From positions 1 to 63,023 of the forward strand of contig JABITN010000062.1 in NCBI GenBank assembly GCA_018700525.1: a stretch of 63,023 nt of DNA. The letters run 5' to 3'. Origin of the DNA: Opitutales bacterium (GTDB lineage: Bacteria > Verrucomicrobiota > Verrucomicrobiia > Opitutales > Opitutaceae). The stretch's first letter is position 1, and every line of letters begins with the position of its first letter. A program made the position numbers and the translations under genes. The notes under the pieces were generated by a model that worked only from the letters and a program-made list of their open reading frames with translations, was not told the origin of the DNA and made no database searches. This document shows, piece by piece, positions 44,053 to 56,097 of the stretch.

Positions 44053-44682
44053 CTAAAGGGCGAAACCTTGCGAAATGGACGTAGATTGTAGTTGATATAT
44101 TAATACAAGAAATCGCCGAAGGTAGTCTCCAGTTTGCCATAGTGGTGGATGTCGCCGCCGGTCGGCTTCTGCAGATAGCGTTAGTCCCTCGGATTCCAAA
44201 CGTTTGCGAATGAAGGCATCGATTTCGTTTTCCGAGTGGTCTTTGGCAAACATAGGGACCTCCGGTTTGGCGGGGGCGACGAAAGCCCAGTGCTGATCGT
44301 ACTTCGCTCCTTCATTTATCCACCGATAGAAAATGTCTTTTTCTTCCTGCGTCAGGGCGCGGTGATACTCAGGCGGGGGCATTATATCTTCCGCATCCGC
44401 TGCATTGATCATCCAGGTCAACAAACTCTCTTCAGCATCACCTGGAATAATCGCCGGTGAACCATCGCGATCGGCATAGGCCCCTTCGGGAGTGTCCAAG
44501 CGCAAATCCGCTTCACGCTGACTGGCATCCGGACCATGGCATAAAAAGCAGGTGTCCGACATTATCGGTCGTACATCGCGGTTGAATGAAATCTCGCGTT
44601 TCGCTTCAGGTTGGCCTGAAGCTGATAGAGTAGATACTAAGACTGCCAAAAGAGGTATTCGATATCTCATCGATCGGTTCAT
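44053..44682 (-). pseudogene. Truncated planctomycete-type cytochrome c / DUF1549 gene
   Basis: The remaining 209-residue product has a signal peptide ('RIPLLAVLVSTLSASGQ'), the heme motif 'CFLCHGPD' within 'FNRDVRPIMSDTCFLCHG', the 'IMPPPEYHRALTQEEKD' segment of the PSCyt1 domain, and the opening of DUF1549 ('NEIDAFIRKRLESEGLTLSA'). Intact relatives are about 900-1100 residues with DUF1549 and DUF1553. Here similarity stops at 'AEADRR' and a stop follows 45 codons later. A large internal deletion is likely. Intact members are usually beside DUF1501 or sulfatase genes; none is adjacent here. Residual expression of a small secreted cytochrome cannot be excluded. Confidence 0.8.
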
Positions 44683-45006
44683 AAAGAAGTTCTAGTTAGG
44701 ATAGAGTGAAAGGGAGATTTGGGTTAAAGCGTCATTAATACCGAGATGGGTCGAAACGAGAAGCTCTTTGATTACTCGCACATCATTGATGATAGGAAAT
44801 TATTCTATTTCGATCAGTGGGTCACTGATTTTTCGCAATATACCTACTTCTCCGGAAATCTCCGGAAATCCGCCGCCTCTTTGTCAAAATCTGGTGTAAG
44901 TTTATTGGGATTGTAAGGCGGAGAATAGGGGTAATGGCGAGGGAGTGGAGGTTGATTCGCATTTTCAGCGTGCCAAGGCGGCGATAGGTTGCCATCTGTG
45001 TTGGTT
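44683..45006. other. Spacer of about 320 bp
   Basis: This is the promoter region for the divergent cytochrome remnant and polX. It contains a weak relative of the 33-bp motif near 44782-44815 (GATGATAGGAAATTATTC) and a short direct repeat (CTCCGGAAATCTCCGGAAAT, 44852-44871). No gene was seen. Confidence 0.4.
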
Positions 45007-46758
45007 ATGACCAAGCGCGAGATAGCCGACGTGTTGAATGATATTGCGACCCTCATGGAATTGAAGGGCGAGAACCCGTTTAAAATTCGGGCGTATTCCA
45101 ATGGAGCTCGAAAGCTCGAGACGCTGGACGAGGATTTGGGAGCGTTGATCGAAGCGGAGACGCTTGGCGATATTCCGGGATTCGGCAAAGCGCTCGTGGA
45201 AAAGATTGAGACGTTGTACCGGGAAGGGCGATTGGAGTTTTACGAGAAGCTGAAGGAGTCCATCGAGCCGGGGATTGTATTGATGTTGGAAATACCGGGT
45301 CTTGGTGCGAAGAAGATCAAGGCGCTGCATAAGGCTCTCGGCGTTTCGAGCATTGAGGCGTTGCAACAGGCTTGTGAGGATAATCTCGTGGCGGATCTGA
45401 AGGGGTTCGGCAAAAAATCGCAGGAAAAAATCGCTGAAGGAATCAAGAATCGGGAAGCATACGGGAAGCGGCATTTGTGGTGGCGAGCGCGAGCTGTGGC
45501 GGAGCCGATCCTGGAGGGGTTGCTGGCATTGCCGGAAGTGGAGAAAGCGTCGCATGCCGGAAGTTTCCGACGAAAACGTGAGCATGTGGGCGATTTGGAT
45601 TTTATTGTGGCTTCGTCGGCACCGGCTCCGGTTATGGATTGGTTTGTTGCCCAAGAGGGTGTTAAGGAAGTCACTGCCCAGGGAGAGACGAAGGCGAGCG
45701 TCCGATTCGAAAGCGGGCTTCAAGCGGATCTCCGAGTGGTTCCGTTCAAGCAGTTTAGTTTTGCTTTACATCATTTTACGGGTTCGAAGGATCACAATGT
45801 GCTAATGCGACAGCGGGCTTTGGCTCGTGGGTTGAGTTTGAGCGAGTGGGGGTTGAAGCCGGCTGATGCGGAATCGTTCGAGAGCGGTTTGGAGGTTGAT
45901 AGCGAAGAGGCTATATTTGCTTTATTGGATCTGAAATTCGTTCCTCCTGAATTGCGTGAAGGTTTCGGTGAGATCGAGGCAGCGGAAGACGCGGGGTTTC
46001 CTCAGTTGTTGAAGGTCGACGATTTGCGAGGCGTATTTCACAATCACACGACGGCGAGCGATGGCCGAGCGAGTCTAGGGGAGATGACGGAAGCGGCTCA
46101 ACAGCGAGGCTGGGAATATTGGGGCGTCGCTGATCATTCGAAGGCCAGCTTTCAGGCGAATGGACTTAATGAAACCCGCGTGTTGGATCAAATTGAGCGT
46201 ATCGAGAAATTGAATGCATCGAAAGCGTACTCGACTCATGTCTTCTCCGGCAATGAAACCGATATCTTGCCGGATGGTTCCTTGGATTTGGAGGAATCTG
46301 TTCTTATGCGACTGGATTACGTGGTGGCATCGGTGCATTCGTCTTTCACTCAGACCGAGGAAGCGATGACGGCTCGTATTGTTCGAGCGATCGAAAACCC
46401 TGCGACTACGATGTTGGGGCACTTAAGCGGAAGGCTTTTGCTCAGACGGGAATCCTATCAGCTCGATGTAGCGAAAGTCGTCGATGCGGCGATCGCTAAC
46501 GATGTTATCATTGAACTGAATGCTAATCCTTACCGACTCGATATGGATTGGCGTTTTTGGAGGAAGGCTGCGGAAAAAGGGCTTTTGACCAGCATCAATC
46601 CGGATGCTCATGCTCCGGATCATTTCGATTTCGTGGAGGCTGGGGTGAATGCCGCCCGGAAAGGTTGGTTGTCGCCGGAGAATGTGATCAATACGCTTCC
46701 ATTAAAGGCAGTGACCGCGATTCTCGCTAAAAAACGGCAGCATTTGAGAGGGGCTTAA
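45007..46758 (+). CDS. polX: Family X DNA polymerase with PHP domain
   Basis: The ATG at 45007 gives 583 residues; an in-frame TTG at 44989 is less likely. N-terminal helix-hairpin-helix repeats ('[18 protein letters not shown]', '[18 protein letters not shown]') are followed by the Pol beta-like catalytic core ('[11 protein letters not shown]' with the two Asp, third Asp in 'LQADLRVV'). The C-terminal PHP phosphoesterase domain has '[14 protein letters not shown]', '[12 protein letters not shown]', '[10 protein letters not shown]', 'VVASVHSSF' and '[11 protein letters not shown]', with the metal ligands intact. The enzyme type does base-excision-repair gap filling and 3' end processing. It is monocistronic. 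Confidence 0.95.
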   Translation: MTKREIADVLNDIATLMELKGENPFKIRAYSNGARKLETLDEDLGALIEAETLGDIPGFGKALVEKIETLYREGRLEFYEKLKESIEPGIVLMLEIPGLGAKKIKALHKALGVSSIEALQQACEDNLVADLKGFGKKSQEKIAEGIKNREAYGKRHLWWRARAVAEPILEGLLALPEVEKASHAGSFRRKREHVGDLDFIVASSAPAPVMDWFVAQEGVKEVTAQGETKASVRFESGLQADLRVVPFKQFSFALHHFTGSKDHNVLMRQRALARGLSLSEWGLKPADAESFESGLEVDSEEAIFALLDLKFVPPELREGFGEIEAAEDAGFPQLLKVDDLRGVFHNHTTASDGRASLGEMTEAAQQRGWEYWGVADHSKASFQANGLNETRVLDQIERIEKLNASKAYSTHVFSGNETDILPDGSLDLEESVLMRLDYVVASVHSSFTQTEEAMTARIVRAIENPATTMLGHLSGRLLLRRESYQLDVAKVVDAAIANDVIIELNANPYRLDMDWRFWRKAAEKGLLTSINPDAHAPDHFDFVEAGVNAARKGWLSPENVINTLPLKAVTAILAKKRQHLRGA

Positions 46759-46824
46759 CTGGGTCACTTCATTTTGTCCCAATTTTACTGAGGTGTGACA
46801 TGGGTGTGACACAATGGCCGTATT

Positions 46825-46854
46825 TTGACTCGGAGGATCTGGTTTCGCATAGCT
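46825..46854 (+). promoter_or_regulatory. Weak sigma70-like promoter candidate upstream of dnaK
   Basis: TTGACT at 46825-46830 is followed after 18 bases by ATAGCT (46849-46854), about 80 bp before the dnaK ATG. A second possible -10 (TAGAAT, near 46888) lacks a good -35. A direct repeat GGTGTGACA is just upstream (46792-46811). No CIRCE inverted repeat (TTAGCACTC-type) is present here or upstream of groES, so HrcA control is not indicated. Confidence 0.25.
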
Positions 46855-46934
46855 TATTTGTTTGTAAGACATTGATCATAATGGGTTAGAATCTTTTTTA
46901 TGAGCTTTGGTATGAGGTTTGCTAGAGGGGAGAC

Positions 46935-48890
46935 ATGGGACGAGTACTAGGAATAGATTTAGGTACCACTAACTCCTGCATGGCAGTGATGGATGGCGAT
47001 GAGCCAGTCGTCGTTCCCAATGCAGAAGGAGCTCGCACGACGCCATCGATTGTGGCGTTTACGAAAACCGGCGAAAGGCTGGTTGGTCAAGCGGCCAAGC
47101 GACAAGCGGTTACCAATCCTAAGAATACAATTTTTTCGGCAAAACGACTAATTGGTCGTAAATTCGCGGAAATCGAAGACGAGGCTGCGGGCATTCCTTT
47201 CAGCATTGTAAAAGCTGATAATGGAGATGCTTTCATCGAATGTCAGGTAGGCGATAAGACGGAGCAGTTCGCGCCGCAGCAAATTGCTTCTTTCGTTCTC
47301 GCGAAGCTGAAATCCGATGCGGAAGCGTACTTGGGCGAATCGATCACCGAAGCAGTGCTTACCGTTCCGGCCTACTTTAATGACAGCCAACGCCAAGCGA
47401 CGAAAGACGCGGGCAAGATCGCCGGTCTCGATGTACTTCGTATTATCAATGAACCTACCGCGGCATCGCTCGCTTACGGACTCGATAAGAAGAGCGACGA
47501 GAAGATCTCGGTATTCGACTTAGGTGGGGGTACGTTCGACGTTTCGATTCTCGAAATCGGAGACGGCGTTTTCGAAGTGAAGGCTACCAATGGCGACACC
47601 ATGTTAGGTGGAGACAATTGGGACACCGCTATCATCAATTGGATGGTGGAAGAATTCAAAACCGAGAATGGTATCGATCTGAAGGGCGACCCAATGGCGC
47701 TGCAGCGTCTTAAAGAAGAAGGCGAAAAAGCGAAGATCGCTCTTTCGTCTGCAACGACCTTCGATGTTAATCTGCCGTTCATCACCGCAGACGCGACTGG
47801 TCCGAAGCACCTTAACGTTCAGTTGACCCGGGCGAAGCTCGAGCAAATTACCGACGATCTTTTCGCTCGTTGCCGCGTTCCTTTCGAGAGTTGCTTGCGC
47901 GATGCTGAGTTGTCCGCTTCTGAAATCGACGAGCTCGTACTCGTGGGCGGTATGACGCGTATGCCCAAGGTGTTCGAGATCGCCGAAGAACTTGCTGGCA
48001 AAAAGCCGCACCAAGGCGTGAATCCTGATGAAGTGGTTGCGATTGGCGCAGGCATTCAAGGGGCAGTGCTCAAGGGCGACGTTCGCGATGTTCTACTACT
48101 CGATGTGACGCCTCTGACTCTCGGTATCGAGACTGCTGGTGGAGTATCCACCGCGATGATACCACGCAATACGACGATTCCTGCGAAGAAGTCGCAAACG
48201 TTCTCTACCTACGCGGACAATCAGCCTTCGGTTGAAATCAAAGTCTTGCAAGGCGAGCGCCCGATGGCCGGCGACAACAAAGTTCTTGGTACTTTCCACT
48301 TGGACAGTATTCCGCCAGCTCCTCGAGGCACGCCTCAAATCGAGGTGACTTTCGATATCGATGCCAATGGTATTCTAAACGTTTCCGCTAAGGACAAGGG
48401 CACTGGAAAAGACCAGAGCATCACGATCACTGGATCAGGTGGCCTATCCGAGGATGACATCGATAAGATGACCAAGGAAGCTGAGCTTCACGCCGAAGAG
48501 GACAAGAAGGTTAAGGAGCAGGTTGAGAATAAGAACCAGCTAGACAGCACTATTTATCAGATGGAGAAGATGCTGAGCGAATCTGGGGATAAACTTCCAG
48601 CCGATAAGAAGGCTCCGATCGAAGCTGCGATTACCGATGCCAAAACGGCGTTGGAAAGCGGAGATTCGGATAAGATGAAGGAGGCTCTCGAAAATCTAAG
48701 CAAGCTCGGCGCGGATCTTTACCAAGCCGCAGCCGCCGATGGTGGCATGCCGGACATGGGCGATATGGCTGGTGCAGCTGGCGGTCCTCCTCCTTCCGAG
48801 GATGGGGACGCGCCTCGAGGCGAGCCTAAGCAAGCTGATGTAGTCGATGCAGACTTTGAAGTCGTCGAGGATGACGAAGAGAAAAAGTAG
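46935..48890 (+). CDS. dnaK: Chaperone DnaK (Hsp70)
   Basis: This 651-residue ATP-dependent chaperone starts at the ATG at 46935, preceded by a purine-rich AGGGGAG. The nucleotide-binding domain shows '[18 protein letters not shown]', '[20 protein letters not shown]', '[16 protein letters not shown]' and '[12 protein letters not shown]'; the linker '[15 protein letters not shown]' and substrate-binding domain ('[20 protein letters not shown]') follow. The tail ends '[14 protein letters not shown]', a usual acidic DnaK end. groES and groEL follow after about 100 bp, so the heat-shock chaperones are grouped; dnaJ and grpE are not here. Confidence 0.97.
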   Translation: MGRVLGIDLGTTNSCMAVMDGDEPVVVPNAEGARTTPSIVAFTKTGERLVGQAAKRQAVTNPKNTIFSAKRLIGRKFAEIEDEAAGIPFSIVKADNGDAFIECQVGDKTEQFAPQQIASFVLAKLKSDAEAYLGESITEAVLTVPAYFNDSQRQATKDAGKIAGLDVLRIINEPTAASLAYGLDKKSDEKISVFDLGGGTFDVSILEIGDGVFEVKATNGDTMLGGDNWDTAIINWMVEEFKTENGIDLKGDPMALQRLKEEGEKAKIALSSATTFDVNLPFITADATGPKHLNVQLTRAKLEQITDDLFARCRVPFESCLRDAELSASEIDELVLVGGMTRMPKVFEIAEELAGKKPHQGVNPDEVVAIGAGIQGAVLKGDVRDVLLLDVTPLTLGIETAGGVSTAMIPRNTTIPAKKSQTFSTYADNQPSVEIKVLQGERPMAGDNKVLGTFHLDSIPPAPRGTPQIEVTFDIDANGILNVSAKDKGTGKDQSITITGSGGLSEDDIDKMTKEAELHAEEDKKVKEQVENKNQLDSTIYQMEKMLSESGDKLPADKKAPIEAAITDAKTALESGDSDKMKEALENLSKLGADLYQAAAADGGMPDMGDMAGAAGGPPPSEDGDAPRGEPKQADVVDADFEVVEDDEEKK

Positions 48891-48998
48891 GCGTATCCCA
48901 TTTTCAAGTAGCGTTCTCCTTATATGGGAAAGTGCCGCTTGCTCTAACCACCAACAATTCTATTTAACCCAAAGTAATCTAATAATAAAAACTCAATT

Positions 48999-49298
48999 AT
49001 GAGCGCAGTTAAAGTAAAACCACTAGGAGATCGCGTGTTAATCAAGCACGCAGACGAAGACGAACAAGTTCGCGATGGTATCATCATCCCGGACTCCGCA
49101 AAGGAAAAGCCACAAGAGGCTGAAGTTATCGCACTCGGCACTGGCGCCAAAGACAGCGATGGGAAAGCAGTTCCGTTCAACGTAAAAGTTGGCGATCGCG
49201 TTCTCACAAGCAAGTATGGCGGCAGCGAAGTAAAGATCGATGGCGAAACCTACCTTTTGGTCCGTGAAGACGATATTCTCGGTATTATCGAGTCATAA
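48999..49298 (+). CDS. groS: Co-chaperonin GroES
   Basis: This 99-residue Hsp10 forms the lid of the chaperonin. Visible signatures are '[20 protein letters not shown]', the mobile loop '[20 protein letters not shown]' and the roof region '[15 protein letters not shown]'. The ATG at 48999 is preceded by an A-rich stretch (AAAAACTCAATT) with no Shine-Dalgarno sequence. It is followed by groEL after 48 bp. There is no CIRCE operator upstream. Confidence 0.97.
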   Translation: MSAVKVKPLGDRVLIKHADEDEQVRDGIIIPDSAKEKPQEAEVIALGTGAKDSDGKAVPFNVKVGDRVLTSKYGGSEVKIDGETYLLVREDDILGIIES

Positions 49299-49334
49299 TC
49301 GAAATCGGTAGACCAAATAACCAACAGTATTTAG

Positions 49335-50987
<1,653 letters not shown>

Positions 50988-51019
50988 TCCGCGTCTCAAA
51001 CGCCGTTTGAAAATTTCAA

Positions 51020-51048
51020 AGCGACCCTCTATGAGGGTCGCTTTTTTT
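51020..51048 (+). terminator. Rho-independent terminator after groEL
   Basis: A perfect 10-bp stem (AGCGACCCTC at 51020-51029 with GAGGGTCGCT at 51033-51042) with a 3-nt loop TAT is followed by a run of seven T. It lies 32 bp after the groEL stop. Confidence 0.9.
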
Positions 51049-51212
51049 ATTTAAAAATTCCCTGAAATGCTGGGTTTTCATGTATTTGAGTGAGAAATGG
51101 AGCTTTTTCCAGTTTGAGTGGTCAAAGAATATACAATTAATTGACGACACTAAGGTGTTTTTCTGTGGGAGGGAGGCAATCATAGTTGGCTTGAAAAAAG
51201 GGGCAGAGGCAA

Positions 51213-51581
51213 ATGGAAGAAATCCTAGTAATAGACGATGAACCAATGATTCGGTCGATGATGAAAATGGCACTGGCGGAAATGGGATATACCGTTACGG
51301 GTGCGCATTTTGTAGAAGAGGCCTTGGGTACTTACGAAAACGATACTTGCCGATTTAGCGCTATGGTGACCGACTTCAATTTAGAGGACGGTACTGGATT
51401 GGATATTGTGAACACGGTTAACGATAATGAAGAATCTATTCCAGCTATTCTAATGACAGGGAGCGCGAAGATCTCCCCTCGAGATAGTTATCGGGCCGGG
51501 TTTTCAGCCTTTTTCCATAAACCCTTCGGCTGCGCTGAGATCGGTCACGAGATCGATGAGCTTCTCGGCAAAGCGAGCTAA
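51213..51581 (+). CDS. Single-domain response regulator (CheY-like)
   Basis: This 122-residue receiver domain has no output domain. Acidic pocket residues Asp8-Asp9 ('VIDDEPMIR'), the phosphorylatable Asp54 in 'AMVTDFNLEDGTG', Thr82 in 'AILMTGSAK' and the lysine in 'FHKPF' are all present. The start ATG at 51213 follows GGGGCAGAGG, a purine-rich site. No histidine kinase is adjacent, so it is an orphan; the partner and output are unknown. Confidence 0.9.
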   Translation: MEEILVIDDEPMIRSMMKMALAEMGYTVTGAHFVEEALGTYENDTCRFSAMVTDFNLEDGTGLDIVNTVNDNEESIPAILMTGSAKISPRDSYRAGFSAFFHKPFGCAEIGHEIDELLGKAS

Positions 51582-51719
51582 CTCAGTTCGCTAATTTCCT
51601 AGTTGTATTCGGCTGTTGGATTTCGAGGTTTTCATAGCGGATTCTATTTGCGATACCCGGATGATAAAGGGGTATTTTGAATGTGATTTCTTGCGAATTA
51701 AGGGTAACAATCCGCTCCG

Positions 51720-51943
51720 ATGAAATTACTCCGGCTTCTAACCCTGGCTTTGCTGCTCCTAAATAGTTTTGCCTGCGCCCAAAAGGCGGCTCCCGCGTCG
51801 AAGATTCGTTGAATATTGGACACTTCAAAAAATTTGAGGATTCGATGCTCTCACGTTCTTTGCACGAATGGTACCTGAAGCAGCAAGCGATCCTAAAACT
51901 CCTACCTCCCGGAAAAAAACCGGATGAAAAGAAGGGGGCTTAG
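51720..51943 (+). pseudogene. Small lipoprotein or secreted-peptide gene, frameshifted
   Basis: An ATG at 51720 opens a signal peptide ('KLLRLLTLALLLLNSFACAQ') that stops after 30 codons at 51810-51812. From about 51782 a second frame continues with coherent, charged sequence ('RVEDSLNIGHFKKFEDSM', 'LHEWYLKQQAILKLLPPG', 'KKPDEKKGA') to a TAG at 51941-51943. Joining the frames near the CCCAAAAGG run at about 51778-51786 gives a protein of about 73 residues. Either a one- or two-base indel has broken the gene or the base call is wrong. It overlaps the start of the next gene by 20 bp. Confidence 0.55.
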
Positions 51944-52735
51944 GAAAACGCTTTGTTGTTTCGGTAAAGGATCCGCGTTTCGTGTAGTGGTAATAAAGGT
52001 TAGGATAATCGATGTTGTTATTGCCGTTGTCTTATTGCTGCTTAGTATTGGGTGTGCATCGATTGAGCGTATTTTATCGTTTATCCAAGCCATGGGGAGG
52101 ATACCAATAGCCTGCAGCCCTGGGTGAAGGTTAATAGGCTTATCGGTTTTTCGTGCCTGGTTGAGTCGCCTAAAAATGTTTGGCTTTTGATTCATGGAAA
52201 TCGGGGCCAGGTCGCTGATCGCGAGTATGTAATCCACTGCTTATCTATTGAGGACTCAGTGTTTATTCTCGAGTATCCAGGTTATGGTAATCGTTCAGGA
52301 AAGCCTTCACGAAAATCGTTTAACGAGGCGGCGGAGGAAGCTTATTGGGAGTTGAGGGAACGGTTTCCGGGGACTCCGGTTTGCGTGGCTGGAGAATCGA
52401 TTGGAAGCGGCGGAGCGTGTTATCTCGCTTCGCTGAATTCCCCTCCTGACAAAGTTGCGCTTGTAGTGCCTTTCGATGTTTTGTCGTCCGTGGCGAAAGA
52501 GAAATTCCCATCAGTGATTGTGAATCTCGTTTTGAAGTCGAACTGGAATAATGTGGATTCTCTTTCTGGATACAAAGGTCCTGTCGATATATTCGGAGCT
52601 AAATTGGATACGATTATCCCTGTCAGTCACGAGCAAGCAATTGTGTAATCGGTTCCGAATTCGGAATTAACTTTGATCGAGGGTGGACACAACGATTGGA
52701 GCCGCGAAGATAGAGTGACGTTTCGAAATCCTTGA
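51924..52735 (+). pseudogene. Alpha/beta hydrolase lipoprotein gene with a frameshift and a nonsense codon
   Basis: The first frame (ATG at 51924) encodes a hydrophobic lipoprotein leader ending 'LLLLSIGCASIERIL'. Near 52075-52090 homology passes to another frame ('YPSHGEDTNSLQPWV') and continues as a typical hydrolase: 'VWLLIHGNRGQ', 'VFILEYPGYGNRSGKP', the nucleophile elbow 'CVAGESIGSGGACY' and 'PVDIFGAKLDTIIPVSHEQA'. An in-frame TAA at 52646-52648 interrupts it, yet the same frame goes on with 'SVPNSELTLIEGGHNDWS', carrying the catalytic His, to a TGA at 52733-52735. The serine and histidine of the triad are thus on opposite sides of the stop. This is a recently inactivated enzyme gene, possibly formerly in an operon with the small lipoprotein gene. 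Confidence 0.75.
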
Positions 52736-52762
52736 GATCTCAGAATCTCAGTGCTTTAATAA

Positions 52763-52836
52763 GGTAACGGCCGATCTCTGAGCGGCCATATCAAGAAGAT
52801 GATTGCTCCTGTAGCCGCTCGGAGGTCGGCCGCTAC
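52763..52836. repeat. REP-like GC-rich inverted repeat, copy 2
   Basis: Left arm 52763-52786 (core CGGCCGATCT) and right arm 52814-52836 (core GCCGCTCGGAGGTCGG) pair with a few mismatches around a 27-nt loop. It is the same family as 4698-4784. It sits 8 bp from the modF stop codon. Confidence 0.65.
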
Positions 52837-52844
52837 ATCTTAAA

Positions 52845-54281
52845 TTAAGAGTTTTTCTCACAGATAACATCGAAATGGACACCTTCTTTTTCTGAAGGGG
52901 TAAAATTGATCTGGTTTTTAAATAGTTTGAGGCTTTCGTCTTTACGATGACTTACGAATAGCAGAGTTGTGCGTTTTAGCGCAGCAAGCTTTTCGATAAA
53001 GGCTAGGACGAGGTGACGGTTAAGGTCGTCAAGCCCTTGCGTGGGTTCGTCGAGGATGAGGAGTGACGGTTGTTTTATGAGTCCACGGGCGATCAGCACG
53101 AGGCGTTGATGCCCCCAGGAAAGTTGACGAAAATAGGTGTTGGCTTGATCGGATAGACCCATGACCTCGAGCCATTGGAGAGCTAGCTGGCGCTGGGCTT
53201 CGGTCGCTTGTTGATAGAGACCGATGCTGTCGTAGAATCCGGATACAATGGTCGTGAGCGCATTGCCAGGAGCTCGATAATCGCGATGCAGGGATGCGGA
53301 GATGATCCCGATATGTTTTTTTATTTCCCAGATGCTCTCGCCGGACCCTCGTTGGAAATCGAAAATCTGGAGATCGTTGCTGTAGCATTGCGGATGGTCG
53401 CCGGAAAGCAGTTGGAGCAAGGTGGATTTTCCCGCTCCGTTGGGACCGGTTATGATGGTGTGCTCTCCCGAGTTGAGTTTCCAGTCGAAGTCTTCGAATT
53501 GAATTTCGTCACCGTATTGGACACGGCATTGGGTCATGCGAGCAATCGTGTCGAATACGGGCGCGTTGCCAGGGGGAGGCGGTGGGAGGTCCGGAATATT
53601 TGCAGCGTCGAGAGTAAGGATTTGTCGAATCTCAGGTTGGCTTTCGATGATTGCTTTGGGACCTGCAGCGATTAGTTGACCACGTTGCAGAATGCCTAAG
53701 TGAGTTGAGCAGGGCGGGATGTCGTCGATTCGGTTGGCGAGAAAGAGCAGGTCATGACCTTCGTCGACGAGGCTTTGGCAAAGCGAGGTCAGTTCTTCGC
53801 GAGAAACCGTATCGAGTCCTTCGAAAGGTTCGTCGAGGATGAGCAGATCGGGGTTCGAAAGGATATCTTTTAGAAGAAGTAACTTTCGGGCTTCGCCGCT
53901 CGACAGCAGCTTGTAACCTCGGTCGAGGATGTAATCGACGCGCAGCTTGCTTGCGAAATCGCGAGCTTGGGATTCATCGGCTCCCGATTGGAGAAGGATT
54001 TGGAGGCCCGTAGAACCGTGGTCGATCCGATCGAGGTAGTCAGTGTCGTCGTTCTCGATCTCAGCCTCGTAGGTCGATTGCTGGACTTCGAAGGATGCCC
54101 AGCTGACTCGTTTGGGGAGTTGTTCTATGGAGCCGTTTTCTGGAGTGGAATCGCCGCTAAGGACAGAGGCTAGCAGGCTTTTGCCGGAAGCGTTTCCGCC
54201 GATCAGACACCAGATTTCTCCAGGATTCGTCTCCCAACGATCTATGCGGAGGCTTCGGCATCTTAGATTTTCGAGGAGCAT
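52845..54281 (-). CDS. modF: ModF-like tandem ABC ATPase
   Basis: The ATG at 54279-54281 gives 478 residues; a TTG at 54311 would add ten residues. The protein holds two ABC ATPase domains. The first has Walker A '[18 protein letters not shown]' and signature '[13 protein letters not shown]'; the second has '[20 protein letters not shown]', '[16 protein letters not shown]' and '[18 protein letters not shown]'. Such soluble tandem ATPases (ModF/PhrA) lack membrane domains; the ModF role in molybdate metabolism is not well proven. It is divergent from ilvC. No modABC genes are in the window. Confidence 0.85.
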   Translation of the reverse strand: MLLENLRCRSLRIDRWETNPGEIWCLIGGNASGKSLLASVLSGDSTPENGSIEQLPKRVSWASFEVQQSTYEAEIENDDTDYLDRIDHGSTGLQILLQSGADESQARDFASKLRVDYILDRGYKLLSSGEARKLLLLKDILSNPDLLILDEPFEGLDTVSREELTSLCQSLVDEGHDLLFLANRIDDIPPCSTHLGILQRGQLIAAGPKAIIESQPEIRQILTLDAANIPDLPPPPPGNAPVFDTIARMTQCRVQYGDEIQFEDFDWKLNSGEHTIITGPNGAGKSTLLQLLSGDHPQCYSNDLQIFDFQRGSGESIWEIKKHIGIISASLHRDYRAPGNALTTIVSGFYDSIGLYQQATEAQRQLALQWLEVMGLSDQANTYFRQLSWGHQRLVLIARGLIKQPSLLILDEPTQGLDDLNRHLVLAFIEKLAALKRTTLLFVSHRKDESLKLFKNQINFTPSEKEGVHFDVICEKNS

Positions 54282-54460
54282 GTAGGATGAAGACGATTGG
54301 AAAACGGCCAACCTGGGAAGCTTTTTGTGGAAGAAACTTGTTTCGAAAACGGATAGAGCGAAGAAATAGCCCTTGCCAGTCGTTCAGGACTAAAATTGCC
54401 CTTTACGAGGGTGGCGCTACCTGCATAGGGTCTGCGATTCTATTTTTACCGGATCTCGCG

Positions 54461-55942
54461 ATGAGCAGAAAAAACTACTTTAACACTCTGACATTGGCTC
54501 AGAAATTGGAACAACTCGGCCGCTGCCGCTTCATGGATAGCTCGGAGTTCAATGGCGTGGAAGCGCTGAAGGGCAAAAAGATCGTCATCGTGGGATGCGG
54601 AGCCCAAGGTCTGAACCAAGGTTTGAATCTACGCGATTCCGGTTTGGACGTTAGCTACACTTTGCGCGCCTCTGCTATCGAGGAAAAACGCCAATCGTGG
54701 AAGAACGCTTCGGAAAACGGATTTACAGTGGGCACTTATGATGAGTTGCTGCCAACGGCGGACCTCGTTTTGAACCTTACTCCAGATAAGCAGCATGCTG
54801 CAGTTGTTGAAGCCGTTCAGCCTCACATGAAGCATGGAGCTTGTCTCTCTTACAGTCACGGATTCAACATCGTTGAAGAAGGCGCCAATGTCCGTGAGGA
54901 TCTAACCGTGGTTATGGTCGCTCCAAAGAGCCCAGGCACGGAAGTGCGTGAAGAGTACAAGCGCGGCTTTGGCGTTCCGACTCTTTTGGCGGTTCACACG
55001 GAAAACGATCCGAATGGCGAAGGTTGGGATATTGCTAAAGCCTACGCAGCAGGAACGGGCGGAGACCGCGCCGGATGTCTCGAGTCGAGCTTCATTGCGG
55101 AAGTGAAGTCCGATCTTATGGGCGAGCAGACGATTCTTTGCGGAATGCTACAAGCGGGTTCGCTACTCTGCTACGATAAGATGATCGAGCAAGGCATGGA
55201 CGCAGGTTGGGCGAGCAAGTACGTTCAGCACGCTTTCGATACAATTTGCGAATCGCTGAAGCATGGTGGCATCACCAACATGATGGATCGCTTAAGCAAT
55301 CCAGCGAAGCTCAAGGCTTTCGAGCTTTCCGAGCAGTTGAAGGACATCATGCGCGATCTGTTCGACAAGCATCAAGAAGACATTATGAGCGGCGCGTTCT
55401 CGTCGGGAATGATGGCGGACTGGGATAATGACGATAAGGATTTGTTGGGATGGCGCGAAGCGACTAACGGGTCGGCTTTCGAAAAGTCAGTTCCTGCGGA
55501 TGTCGAGATCGGCGAGCAAGAGTATTACGATAAAGGCATTCTCATGGTAGCGATGGTTCGTGCCGGAGTTGAGTTGGCGTTCGAAGCGATGACCAATGCT
55601 GGCATCAAAGCGGAATCGGCTTACTACGAGTCTTTGCATGAAACGCCGCTTATCGCGAATTTGATCGGTCGCAAGAAGCTCTACGAAATGAATAAGGTAA
55701 TTTCGGATACAGCTGAGTATGGATGCTACCTGTTCTCGAATGTAGCAGAGCCGCTTTTGGGCGATTTTATGAAGGGCGTGAATGTCGATGTGATTGGCAA
55801 GGGTCTCGACGTGGCCGACAATCAAGTGGACAACCAGCGTCTCATCGAAGTGAACGCTGCCATTCGCAATCATCCTGTCGAAGCGGTTGGCGCGATATTG
55901 CGTGGTCATATGACGGCGATGAAGCAGATTGCCGTTGGTTGA
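54461..55942 (+). CDS. ilvC: Ketol-acid reductoisomerase, class II
   Basis: The ATG at 54461 gives 493 residues; the open frame extends upstream to 54287 but the added segment overlaps the modF region and lacks family features. The N-terminal Rossmann domain has '[20 protein letters not shown]'; the duplicated C-terminal knotted domain places it in class II, like E. coli IlvC. Catalytic metal-binding region '[19 protein letters not shown]' is intact. It converts acetolactate or acetohydroxybutyrate to the dihydroxy acids of branched-chain amino acid synthesis. No other ilv genes are near. Confidence 0.96.
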   Translation: MSRKNYFNTLTLAQKLEQLGRCRFMDSSEFNGVEALKGKKIVIVGCGAQGLNQGLNLRDSGLDVSYTLRASAIEEKRQSWKNASENGFTVGTYDELLPTADLVLNLTPDKQHAAVVEAVQPHMKHGACLSYSHGFNIVEEGANVREDLTVVMVAPKSPGTEVREEYKRGFGVPTLLAVHTENDPNGEGWDIAKAYAAGTGGDRAGCLESSFIAEVKSDLMGEQTILCGMLQAGSLLCYDKMIEQGMDAGWASKYVQHAFDTICESLKHGGITNMMDRLSNPAKLKAFELSEQLKDIMRDLFDKHQEDIMSGAFSSGMMADWDNDDKDLLGWREATNGSAFEKSVPADVEIGEQEYYDKGILMVAMVRAGVELAFEAMTNAGIKAESAYYESLHETPLIANLIGRKKLYEMNKVISDTAEYGCYLFSNVAEPLLGDFMKGVNVDVIGKGLDVADNQVDNQRLIEVNAAIRNHPVEAVGAILRGHMTAMKQIAVG

Positions 55943-56020
55943 TCGACGTTCCTTCCAAACGGTTTTTTGTAAAGACTCTGTGCGTATTGCGTAGAGTTTT
56001 TTTACTTTAGAAGGAGCGTG

Positions 56021-56096
56021 TTGGCGTAGCTACGCCAAGGACTCGCGTGGTTTTCGATAATAGCGGAATATGGCCGCTCGAAGATCGGTCGCTACC
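56021..56096. repeat. Palindrome plus half copy of the GC-rich repeat
   Basis: TTGGCGTAGCTACGCCAA at 56021-56038 is a perfect 18-bp palindrome. It is followed at 56073-56096 by a sequence matching the right arm of the REP-like family (GCCGCTCGAAGATCGGTCGC). The left arm of that family is not recognisable here, so this is a partial or decayed copy. Confidence 0.6.
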
Positions 56097-56097
56097 T

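Noticed and set aside
44965-45723. 252-codon frame antisense to polX
   Set aside because: Arg/His/Gln-rich shadow of polX; no family features.
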